NCBI RefSeq assembly: GCF_037963865.1 | Contig: NZ_CP150170.1 | Location: 1,054,001 to 1,118,000, forward strand | Reading direction: 5' to 3' | Source: Paenibacillus sp. FSL R10-2734 | GTDB lineage: Bacteria; Bacillota; Bacilli; Paenibacillales; Paenibacillaceae | DNA length: 64,000 nucleotides | Translations under genes and position numbers: made by a program | Notes under the pieces: model-generated | Told to the model about the DNA's origin: nothing | Seen by the model: the letters and a program-made list of their open reading frames with translations, nothing else | Database searches by the model: none | Shown: in pieces, positions 52,330 through 59,825 of the stretch | Layout of the letters: every line of letters begins with the position of its first letter | Position numbering within the stretch: position 1 is the first letter of the stretch

Positions 52330-53529
52330 ATGAGTAGAGAGCAAATCCTAGACGAGCTTAGATCGCAATTAAAACTGGGCAATCATATTATTGGAGTAGC
52401 CACAGGTGCTGGAATAACTGCGAAGTATGCGAAGCAGGGTGGCGCCGATTTCCTTCTGATGTTAAATTCGGGTAAATTCCGCCAGATGGGGAGGAGTTCT
52501 CTCGCTGGGATTTTGCCATTTTGCAATAGCAATGATATGGTGATGGACTTTGCATCTAGAGAGATCATACCTTTGGTAAGAGATATTCCTATTATTTTTG
52601 GCCTCAATGCAACCGATCCGACAAAAGACATGGAGACCTACATCAGTGAGATAAAGAATAAGGGGTTTTCCGGAATTAATAATTACCCCACGGTTGGATT
52701 AATAGATGGTCAATTTGGAGAAGCGCTCGAAGAAGAAGGGAATAGTTATCTACTTGAAGTAGAAGCTATAAGAATAGCCCATGAAAAAGATTTGTTTACC
52801 ATAGCCTTTGTATTTGATGAAACCCAAGCAGTTCAGATGATCGAGGCTGGAGCGGATATTATTTGTGCGCATTTAGGCTTAACTGAAGGGGGATTATTAG
52901 GAGCTAAAAAAGTATTCTCTCTGGAAGCTGCCAAGGCTAAGGCGGACAAGATTTTTAATACATGCAATGCGCTAAAGCCAAATTTAATTAAATTGGTTTA
53001 TGGTGGTCCAGTGAAAACGCCAATTGATGTGCAATATATGTACAGTAATAATCAAAACTTGATGGGTTATATCGGGGGATCTGCTTTTGAAAGAATTCCA
53101 TCGGAGAAGTCCATTACGAATATAACCAAAGCTTTTAAAGTATCGGGCACGCTGGATGAAGATGATTTTATGGTTAAAATGTTAGACGGAATCACAAAGC
53201 ACTATGATTATGTTGAATTTGTAAAAGAATACGTTGCGCAAAATTATATGAATGAGATCTTGTTTGCAGATTTAGCTAAGGTGGCGCATGTATCCCGAAG
53301 TTACTTAAGTAGCTTGTTTACCAAAAAAGTAGGCTGCAGCTTCCAAACGTATCTCGTGCAATTTCGGATGGATAAGGCAGCGGAAATATTACATAGAGAC
53401 AATATCCAGTTATCTGAGCTAGCGCCATTAGTTGGATACCAAGACTATGCGCAGTTTAGCAAAATGTTTAAGAAGTACAAAGGTTACTCTCCGAAACAAT
53501 ATAAATCTAACATAAACACAAAAACATAA
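52330..53529 (+). CDS. AraC-family regulator fused to a Tm-1/PEP-hydrolase-like TIM barrel
   Basis: 399 residues from ATG 52330, 9 nt after AGGAGGG; a TTG at 52249 has no site. Residues 1-~275 form a PF09370-type TIM barrel (IGVATGAGITAKYAKQGGAD, NNYPTVGLIDGQFGEALEEE, GADIICAHLGLTEGG, KLVYGGPV), a close paralogue of the free protein at 54880-55716. Residues ~295-393 are an AraC DNA-binding domain with two HTHs (FADLAKVAHVSRSYLSSLFT; LSELAPLVGYQDYAQFSKMF; PKQYKS). The barrel probably senses the metabolite handled by the downstream enzymes and controls their genes, which is inference. A hairpin terminator separates it from the next gene. Confidence 0.88.
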   Translation: MSREQILDELRSQLKLGNHIIGVATGAGITAKYAKQGGADFLLMLNSGKFRQMGRSSLAGILPFCNSNDMVMDFASREIIPLVRDIPIIFGLNATDPTKDMETYISEIKNKGFSGINNYPTVGLIDGQFGEALEEEGNSYLLEVEAIRIAHEKDLFTIAFVFDETQAVQMIEAGADIICAHLGLTEGGLLGAKKVFSLEAAKAKADKIFNTCNALKPNLIKLVYGGPVKTPIDVQYMYSNNQNLMGYIGGSAFERIPSEKSITNITKAFKVSGTLDEDDFMVKMLDGITKHYDYVEFVKEYVAQNYMNEILFADLAKVAHVSRSYLSSLFTKKVGCSFQTYLVQFRMDKAAEILHRDNIQLSELAPLVGYQDYAQFSKMFKKYKGYSPKQYKSNINTKT

Positions 53530-53533
53530 GACA

Positions 53534-53547
53534 TAAAAGCGTTTTCA
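53534..53547 (+). promoter_or_regulatory. candidate cre site (CcpA)
   Basis: TAAAAGCGTTTTCA is close to the CcpA operator consensus TGAAARCGYTTTCA, centred just after the AraC-TIM stop and ~90 nt upstream of the UPF0261 gene. It suggests carbon catabolite control of the cassette. Confidence 0.5.
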
Positions 53548-53562
53548 TAGATAAACCAAAGA

Positions 53563-53599
53563 AGTATGATTAACTCATAAGTTGATCATGCTTTTTTTG
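53563..53599 (+). terminator. intrinsic terminator between regulator and UPF0261 gene
   Basis: AGTATGATTAACT pairs with AGTTGATCATGCT (13 bp, two G-U) around CATA, then TTTTTTT. It separates or attenuates transcription into the UPF0261 gene. Confidence 0.85.
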
Positions 53600-53629
53600 T
53601 TGCAGATATTTGAAGAGGAGGTTGAAGAA

Positions 53630-54838
53630 ATGAAGACGATTGCCATTGCCGGAACTTTTGACACCAAAGGTGAAGAATATCTCTACATTAAAAATTTGCT
53701 AGAAAGCTTGGAGCTAGGTACGTTTACGATTCATACGGGTGTGTTTGAGCCCACATTTACACCGGATATCTCCAACCGAGAAGTAGCAGAAGCCGCGGGT
53801 GTAAGTATAGATGAGCTCGTGGCCAAGAAAGATAGAGCATTAGCAACAGAATTATTAGCCAAAGGTATGGAAAAATTAGTACCTGAATTATATAAGCAAG
53901 GCAAATTTGATGGAATTATTTCCTTTGGGGGGACTGGAGGTACCTCGCTTGTTACACCTGGTATGCGGGCATTGCCTATTGGTGTACCTAAAGTGATGGT
54001 TTCGACCGTAGCTTCAGGGAATACCGCTCCATATGTAGGCACTAGTGATATTGTCATGATGCCATCCGTAGTAGACGTTGCTGGACTGAACTCCATTTCA
54101 ACAAAGATTTTTACCAATGCAGCCTTCGCCATCGCCGGTATGCTTAAATTTGAGAATAAACAAGCGATAGAGAAAAAACCTTTAATTGCTACAACGATGT
54201 TTGGGGTAACAACACCTTGTGTAACAGCGGCCCGTAACTATCTTGAAGCTAGAGGATATGAAGTGCTTGTATTCCATGCAACAGGTGTAGGCGGCCAGTC
54301 CATGGAAGCGTTAATCGAGGCTGGTTTTATTGAAGGCGTATTGGATTTGACCACAACTGAATGGGCGGACGAAATTATTGGCGGCGTGCTGAATGCAGGA
54401 CCTCATCGGTTAGAAGCTGCTGGTAAACATCTTATTCCGCAGGTTGTATCGGTAGGCGCGCTTGATATGTGCAACTTTGGCCCTTACGATACGGTACCCG
54501 AGAAATTTGCTGGACATAAGTTCTATAAGCATAACCCTACAGTTACTTTGATGAGAACAACGGTAGAAGAAAATGAAGCCATCGGCAAGAAGCTTGTCGA
54601 GAAATTAAATATGGCCAAAGAGAAAACGGTATTAATGTTGCCTCTTAAAGGGATATCCGGCATTGATGTTGCAGGGGAAGCTTTTTATGGCGTAGAGGAA
54701 GATCAAATGTTATTTGATACCTTGAGAAATGGTGTGAACAGAAATGTTGTCGAGGTTATCGAAATGGAATGTGCCATTAATGATGTAGAGTTTGCAGAAG
54801 CAGCAGCTCAAAAGCTAATAGATCTCATGAGCAAATAA
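53630..54838 (+). CDS. UPF0261 / Tm-1-like ATP-binding domain protein
   Basis: 402 residues from ATG 53630, 8 nt after GAAGAGGAGG; an in-frame TTG-region start at 53582 is inside the terminator. Family features (PF06792) are TIAIAGTFDTKGEEYLYIK at the N-terminus, the FDGIISFGGTGGTSLVTPGM glycine-rich segment (~100-118), VSTVASGNTAPYVG, and a second domain with LIATTMFGVTTPCV and HATGVGGQSMEALI. In the tomato Tm-1 resistance protein this domain is fused to a TIM barrel like that of the next gene. The bacterial reaction is not established. It is 41 nt upstream of the TIM-barrel gene, so the pair should work as a complex. Confidence 0.9.
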   Translation: MKTIAIAGTFDTKGEEYLYIKNLLESLELGTFTIHTGVFEPTFTPDISNREVAEAAGVSIDELVAKKDRALATELLAKGMEKLVPELYKQGKFDGIISFGGTGGTSLVTPGMRALPIGVPKVMVSTVASGNTAPYVGTSDIVMMPSVVDVAGLNSISTKIFTNAAFAIAGMLKFENKQAIEKKPLIATTMFGVTTPCVTAARNYLEARGYEVLVFHATGVGGQSMEALIEAGFIEGVLDLTTTEWADEIIGGVLNAGPHRLEAAGKHLIPQVVSVGALDMCNFGPYDTVPEKFAGHKFYKHNPTVTLMRTTVEENEAIGKKLVEKLNMAKEKTVLMLPLKGISGIDVAGEAFYGVEEDQMLFDTLRNGVNRNVVEVIEMECAINDVEFAEAAAQKLIDLMSK

Positions 54839-54879
54839 CACTAACACAGAACATTTAAATAATGATGGAGGCGTTACAC

Positions 54880-55716
54880 ATGAACAAAAATACAAGAACT
54901 GAAATCATGGCGAAGTTTAGAGAAGAAGTGGCAAATGGAAAGATTCTTTTAGGTGTTGGGGCTGGTACAGGGATTACTGCAAAAAGCAGTGAAGCTGGCG
55001 GAGCGGATATGCTGATTGTTTATAATTCAGGAAGATACAGAATGGCAGGTCGTGGATCATTGGCAGGGCTTTTATCTTATGGAGATGCCAATCAAATCGT
55101 AGTCGAAATGGGCTCTGAGGTATTGCCTGTTGTAAAAAATACCCCTGTATTAGCAGGTGTATGTGGAACGGACCCTTTTAGAGTGATGGAGGTTTATTTG
55201 AAACAACTTAAGGAACAAGGTTTCAGTGGTGTGCAAAACTTCCCAACCGTAGGTTTGATCGATGGCGTATTCAGACAGAATCTAGAAGAGACAGGGATGG
55301 GATATGGTTTAGAAGTAGATATGATTAGAGCTGCGCATGAATTGGATATGCTCACAACTCCTTATGTGTTTGATCCTGAGCAAGCTAAAGCCATGGCAGA
55401 AGCAGGCGCAGATATTTTGGTGGCGCATATGGGCTTGACTACCAAAGGTACAATTGGAGCTAAGACAGCTCTTACATTAGATGATTGTGTTGAAAGAATT
55501 GAAGCCATTATTAAAGCAGGGAAAGCAGTAAATCCAGATATTATGGTGATTTGTCACGGTGGACCAATTGCTGAACCAGAAGATGCTGCGTACGTAATTG
55601 AACGGACAGAAGGCATTGACGGATTCTTTGGTGCATCCAGTATTGAAAGATTTGCTGCTGAAAAAGGGATTACGGAGCAGACCGGATTATTTAAAAAAAT
55701 CACCAAACAAGCATAA
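54880..55716 (+). CDS. PEP-hydrolase-like TIM-barrel protein (Tm-1 C-half homologue)
   Basis: 278 residues from ATG 54880, 8 nt after GGAGG; an ATG at 54862 overlaps the site. A complete PF09370 barrel: LLGVGAGTGITAKSSEAGGAD, VYNSGRYRMAGRGSLAGLL, NFPTVGLIDGVFRQNLEETG, GADILVAHMGLTTKG and VICHGGPIAEPEDAAYVI. These are the same blocks as in the AraC fusion at 52330-53529. The family is annotated as phosphoenolpyruvate hydrolase-like, but the true substrate is unknown. It forms a two-gene unit with the UPF0261 gene and is followed by a terminator. Confidence 0.9.
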   Translation: MNKNTRTEIMAKFREEVANGKILLGVGAGTGITAKSSEAGGADMLIVYNSGRYRMAGRGSLAGLLSYGDANQIVVEMGSEVLPVVKNTPVLAGVCGTDPFRVMEVYLKQLKEQGFSGVQNFPTVGLIDGVFRQNLEETGMGYGLEVDMIRAAHELDMLTTPYVFDPEQAKAMAEAGADILVAHMGLTTKGTIGAKTALTLDDCVERIEAIIKAGKAVNPDIMVICHGGPIAEPEDAAYVIERTEGIDGFFGASSIERFAAEKGITEQTGLFKKITKQA

Positions 55717-55783
55717 ATGTCTTCGGCGTCCTTATATTTTAAAAGAACCCTCCGAAGAGGGTGATCTGAATAAAACAGATATT

Positions 55784-55812
55784 AAGGTGTAGCTTATGGC
55801 TGCACCTTTTTG
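55784..55812 (+). terminator. intrinsic terminator after TIM-barrel gene
   Basis: AAGGTGTAGC-TTATG-GCTGCACCTT followed by TTTG; 10 bp with one G-U. An additional CTTCGG/CCGAAG pairing lies just upstream. Confidence 0.8.
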
Positions 55813-55829
55813 TTATCTATTAGAAGAAG

Positions 55830-56618
55830 CTAGTTATTACTCAAAGGCAGCCAAGCCAAAATATCGCGGATTTTAGCATCCCAGTATCCCCATTCATGTG
55901 TTCCCGGGCCTTCCTCGTAGGTGAAATCAAGGGAGGTTTCTCGGCACGCATCGCGAAATTTCAGATTATCTGTGTACAGGAAATCTTCTGTGCCGCAGCA
56001 TTGATACAGCGCTGGTTTGGGTCCGGTGGAGCGGTTCACTTCCTCGAGCAACCATAGTAGATCTTCGGGCGTTCCGGAGATATCTTCTGTGCCGAAGATC
56101 ATTTCGTATTCCTTGCTTTTGACGGTAGGATCTTCCTCATTTAAAAAACGATGCGCCATATCAAGTGCTCCCGACAAACTTGCTGCTGCTGCAAAAGATT
56201 CCGGTTTACCTAGTCCCAGCTTAATTGCCCCGTAACCACCCATCGACAACCCTGCTACAAAGTTATCCTCACGTTTATCTGACAGCGGGAAGAACGAGCG
56301 CGCAAGCATCGGCAACTCTTCACTAATAAAGGTCCAATAACGACCGCCAACCGCCATATCCGTGTAGAAACTGCGATGCACATTCGGCATAACTACAGCT
56401 ATTCCCATCTCGGCTACATATCGTTCTATAGAAGTCCGGCGCAGCCAGATCGAATCATCGTCTGACAAACCGTGTAGCAAATACAGCGTAGGGTGAAGTT
56501 CGCCTCTTGTTACGTTGCTCATCCCGATTTGTGTGGTTGTTTTTTGCGGCAAAATTACAGTCATTGAGGTGTTCAATCCTAGCACTTCTGAATAAAATTT
56601 ACACTCTATTAAAGCCAT
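55830..56618 (-). CDS. esterase D / tributyrin-esterase family serine hydrolase
   Basis: 262 residues from ATG 56618, 9 nt after GAGAGGGG; upstream in-frame ATG and TTG codons abut or overlap that site. Alpha/beta-hydrolase (PF00756): TLYLLHGLSDDDSIWLRRTS (oxyanion region), nucleophile in GLSMGGYGAIKL, Asp candidate in CGTEDFLY and catalytic His in GPGTHEWGYWD. It has no signal peptide, so it is cytosolic, acting on short acyl esters or S-formylglutathione-like thioesters. Convergent with the Tm-1-like cassette. Confidence 0.93.
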   Translation of the reverse strand: MALIECKFYSEVLGLNTSMTVILPQKTTTQIGMSNVTRGELHPTLYLLHGLSDDDSIWLRRTSIERYVAEMGIAVVMPNVHRSFYTDMAVGGRYWTFISEELPMLARSFFPLSDKREDNFVAGLSMGGYGAIKLGLGKPESFAAAASLSGALDMAHRFLNEEDPTVKSKEYEMIFGTEDISGTPEDLLWLLEEVNRSTGPKPALYQCCGTEDFLYTDNLKFRDACRETSLDFTYEEGPGTHEWGYWDAKIRDILAWLPLSNN

Positions 56619-56806
56619 TTCATCCATCCCCTCTCTTTCCAAATGATAGCATAGAGCAAAAGTGAGAGATATTGTAGAAATATCTGAATTATTAAGGTTT
56701 TGAGGATTGCTGTAGCTGGATATGAAAGAATATAATGGAAGTAGAAAAATAAGGAAGAAACGTGCAAATATGAAAGCATTCTCGTAGGCGGGAGGTAAAA
56801 AGTAGG

Positions 56807-57397
56807 ATGGAATCAGGCCTAAAGCAGGAAAAAGGATTTACATTGATCGAAGTGCTAGCCGCTATTGTGATCTTGTCGATAGTTTCCCTGGTACTTACGT
56901 CTTACTTTACAAACGCCATGAGTTACTCTAAATCGAACCAGAACAAGACGATTATGGTCAATCTGGCGCGGAACGCGCTTTTTTATGTGGAGAAGCAGGA
57001 TTTTGAGAAGATGAGCGATTTCTTTGCAACAGATCCACTAGAGCATAAGAAGATTGTAGAAGCAGGTGGGGAAACACCCATGATCAAGGCTTCGGAGTGT
57101 ACAACGAAATTAACATGCGTATATAGCGATATTTTTGTGAATTCCGGAGCACTACCAGATGTATTAAATCCAGTCATTAACAACATCAAATATGAGATTA
57201 ATATTCGCTACCAGTCCCAACTTCATCAGGAGATGCAAGAGGGAAAGGATAGTGGTGGAGGGGTCGATATTCGTAAGAGTGAAATGGCACCCTATCTGAT
57301 ACCTGTCGAGGTAGAAGTGAGTGGGAATGGAGGACCAGGAGGAAAAACTTACACTACGGTAGTGGAGGGATATATTACGGATGAGAAGATTCGCTAA
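56807..57397 (+). CDS. prepilin-type protein (PilV-like)
   Basis: 196 residues; ATG after GGGAGG. A class-III prepilin signal, KGFTLIEVLAAIVILSIVSL (cleavage after G10, with E5 of the mature N-terminus), is followed by a hydrophobic helix and a globular C-terminal domain with one Cys pair (CTTKLTC). Processed by a PilD/ComC-type peptidase, which is not encoded in this window. It overlaps the next pseudopilin gene by 17 nt. Minor pseudopilin by size and context. Confidence 0.88.
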   Translation: MESGLKQEKGFTLIEVLAAIVILSIVSLVLTSYFTNAMSYSKSNQNKTIMVNLARNALFYVEKQDFEKMSDFFATDPLEHKKIVEAGGETPMIKASECTTKLTCVYSDIFVNSGALPDVLNPVINNIKYEINIRYQSQLHQEMQEGKDSGGGVDIRKSEMAPYLIPVEVEVSGNGGPGGKTYTTVVEGYITDEKIR

Positions 57398-57938
57398 CTG
57401 CCTAAAAAATCAGCAGGGCTTCACACTGATTGAGATGATCGCCGCGATTACCCTATTCGCTATGGTTGCAGGAATGATCTCTATGGTGATGATGTTCGGT
57501 TTTCGTAGCTATCATAAAATAACGATTGAGAACTCACTTCGTGAGGAAGCAGATTTGATTATGTCATCTATAATTAATGAATTATATGTATTCGGGCCTA
57601 CTAGAGTGGAGAATACGATAGATGGATTGAATTTGATAAAGGATATTGATGGTGTTATCTCCTCACGGACTATCCAGTTTGTGAAGGAAGAAGTATCTGC
57701 CGAAGGAAAGGAGAACATTCCTACCAAACTTACTATTAATAGTACCATAAACGATCCTCGTACCTCGATACAGTCCGACCTTACTGGGTCTACGATCGTT
57801 TCTACTAACTCTAATGGTATGGATTGCAAGCTTGATGCTCCTTGTGGAAGTGGGTTGGTCGATATAAAACTACTTTTAACTCAGCATTACGATGGAAGGA
57901 CATATGATATGGAGATGGTGAGCAAATTTGGTTTTTAG
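57381..57938 (+). CDS. prepilin-type protein (PilW-like)
   Basis: 185 residues, ATG inside the 3' end of the previous gene, with GATATATTACGGATG upstream lacking a strong ribosome site, so translation is probably coupled. The prepilin motif QQGFTLIEMIAAITLFAMVA is followed by a transmembrane helix and a beta-rich C-terminal domain with a Cys pair (CKLDAPC). Resembles PilW/GspJ-like minor pseudopilins. It is 13 nt upstream of the PilX-like gene. Confidence 0.88.
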   Translation: MRRFANCLKNQQGFTLIEMIAAITLFAMVAGMISMVMMFGFRSYHKITIENSLREEADLIMSSIINELYVFGPTRVENTIDGLNLIKDIDGVISSRTIQFVKEEVSAEGKENIPTKLTINSTINDPRTSIQSDLTGSTIVSTNSNGMDCKLDAPCGSGLVDIKLLLTQHYDGRTYDMEMVSKFGF

Positions 57939-57951
57939 GGGGAAACACATA

Positions 57952-59760
57952 ATGACGGGACAACCTACCAGGTATGCCTATGTCAAGAAAGCTCATATCA
58001 AGAAAGCTCATATCAAGTTAAACCATTTAAAGGAAGAGAGAGGTTCGGCACTTGTATTGGTAATGTTCATTCTACTACTTCTTACTATTCTAGGATTGAG
58101 TGTGCTGAGCGCGACAATAGGTGGTGCACAGCGTACAGAGACGCGTAAAAATGATGTGCAAAGTCTACACTTAGCTGAAAAAACGCTTGATGAGGCTGTG
58201 GCGTATATTACGTCGAGATTAAATAAAGAGATAGAGACGAATAGAGATATGAGCCAAGCAGAACTGGATCAGTCGATAAATAATTTTTTGACTACACTGA
58301 AAACCACTCCAGATACACCTTCGGCAGGTCTTAAGGCAAGTACTGATCTGGCAAACGCAAGTGGAAAAATAAGTGGAATTACATATGCGTTAGAGAGGAC
58401 GATTGGAACTGAAACGTTGGTCAAATACATAGTGACTATCAACTCGGAGGCTGAAGTTAACGGGGTCAAGCGTAACCTTAAACAAAGGGTATTTATTGAT
58501 ACTTTTCCTGACTTTCTTAAATACACTATAGGGTCAGAAAACAATCTTACGATTAATGGATCACCCTCAATTATTGGTGATATTTACGCAGGGGGTAAAC
58601 TAATTGTTAGCGACAAGGCGGAGTACACCTATAAGAAAAATTTTCATAGCCTTATATCGTCTCCCTTTGAGTTAGACGGTATGGCGTATGTTCAATCCCT
58701 TGATAAGCTTATATATCGAGAAGATGGTAAAAGTGAGTTAAAGGCTTCTGATATTACAAAGGAAACTATAATGACAGGTAAGATCCCTCAAGATAAGGTG
58801 GGAATTCGAAGTCGTCGGACATTTGTAGAGGTCAATGTAGAGGGCTCATTTGTAGACAAAGTAGCAGAAGCAATAGGACCGGGTGCTGACAGAACTGCGA
58901 TTCGGAATAAGCTTGCTACAGGGAGCCTAGCATCGTATTTAATGGGTATGAATCTTTATAATTTTGACGCTATTGAACAGGCTGACTTGATTAAGCCGGT
59001 TCTCCAGGATGATACACCTGAAGCTCAGTTGGCCTATGATAAAGCGGTGAATAACTTTACTACAAAAGTAAATATTATAAAGGGTCCCCAAAAATCTGTT
59101 ATTTATAAAGGAAATCTGAATCTTGACGGTAGTAATGATTTTCCGGGAATTTTATATTCAGAGAATGATAAAAACTTATCATCACCTCGTAAGTGGTTTA
59201 TTGTTGATGGGAATTTAATCATTGATAACTTTGGTAAAGAAAAAGCAGTAGAGATACTTGCTAATGTTTTGGTGACAGGAAAGGTAGAGATTCGGGGGAA
59301 TGTTAAATTTGATTCTACCATGTTTGTACTGAAAGAACCCTCGACTATTGATGGGATTACCGAACATACTACTTTGGTTGAAGATGCAACACTTCAAGGA
59401 TTGGATGGCAAGGAGCTAGTATTAATCTCCCGTGGGCCAATACTTATTAATCGCTTGGCCGCCTTCACTAACACCCCTACCAAGCTAGATGCTTTTTTCT
59501 ATACAGATTCAGATGCAGAATTATACGGAGTGGGGTCCATGTTCTCACTTAGCGGAGGTTTTTTTGCGAAGGGAGATCTTACTATAAATGCTGTACGGGG
59601 AACAGCTGTAGAGAAAGAGAATATGATTGCAATAGACAACAATAGAAATTTAATCCGGTTTAAGGCAGCGTATAATGATCAGGTCTTTCAGGATCAGAAC
59701 GCCGGACTTCCCCGTGTCAAGACAGTGAATATTAGCGTAGAAGACATGCAGTTAGAATAG
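57952..59760 (+). CDS. large PilX-like membrane-anchored surface protein
   Basis: 602 residues from ATG 57952, 8 nt after TAGGGGGAAA; an in-frame TTG at 57928 lies in the previous gene. A cytoplasmic basic N-terminus (with a tandem KKAHI repeat) precedes one transmembrane helix (ALVLVMFILLLLTILGLSVL, about 36-56). A PilX-type N-terminal motif ERGSALVLV takes the place of a true prepilin signal. The remainder is extracytoplasmic, with bactofilin-like beta-helix strands in the middle (ENNLTINGSPSIIGDIYAGG; NLIIDNFGKEKAVEILANVL). Third gene of the pseudopilin unit. Role unknown, perhaps the tip or base of a minor pilus. Confidence 0.8.
   Translation: MTGQPTRYAYVKKAHIKKAHIKLNHLKEERGSALVLVMFILLLLTILGLSVLSATIGGAQRTETRKNDVQSLHLAEKTLDEAVAYITSRLNKEIETNRDMSQAELDQSINNFLTTLKTTPDTPSAGLKASTDLANASGKISGITYALERTIGTETLVKYIVTINSEAEVNGVKRNLKQRVFIDTFPDFLKYTIGSENNLTINGSPSIIGDIYAGGKLIVSDKAEYTYKKNFHSLISSPFELDGMAYVQSLDKLIYREDGKSELKASDITKETIMTGKIPQDKVGIRSRRTFVEVNVEGSFVDKVAEAIGPGADRTAIRNKLATGSLASYLMGMNLYNFDAIEQADLIKPVLQDDTPEAQLAYDKAVNNFTTKVNIIKGPQKSVIYKGNLNLDGSNDFPGILYSENDKNLSSPRKWFIVDGNLIIDNFGKEKAVEILANVLVTGKVEIRGNVKFDSTMFVLKEPSTIDGITEHTTLVEDATLQGLDGKELVLISRGPILINRLAAFTNTPTKLDAFFYTDSDAELYGVGSMFSLSGGFFAKGDLTINAVRGTAVEKENMIAIDNNRNLIRFKAAYNDQVFQDQNAGLPRVKTVNISVEDMQLE
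57985..58014 (+). repeat. 15-bp perfect tandem repeat
   Basis: AAGAAAGCTCATATC occurs twice in a row (57985-57999, 58000-58014), encoding KKAHI-KKAHI in the cytoplasmic N-terminus of the PilX-like protein. It is in frame, so loss or gain changes length by five residues. Confidence 0.9.
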
Positions 59761-59781
59761 CAATTGAATATGGAGCAAATA

Positions 59782-59823
59782 AACCCCCGAGGCGCTAAAC
59801 TTTGCGACTCGGGGGTTTTGCCT
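59782..59823. terminator. terminator between convergent genes
   Basis: AACCCCCGAG pairs with CTCGGGGGTT around a 16-nt loop, followed by TTGCCTTTTT on the plus strand and by TTATTTG on the minus strand. It probably serves both convergent genes. Confidence 0.9.
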
Positions 59824-59825
59824 TT

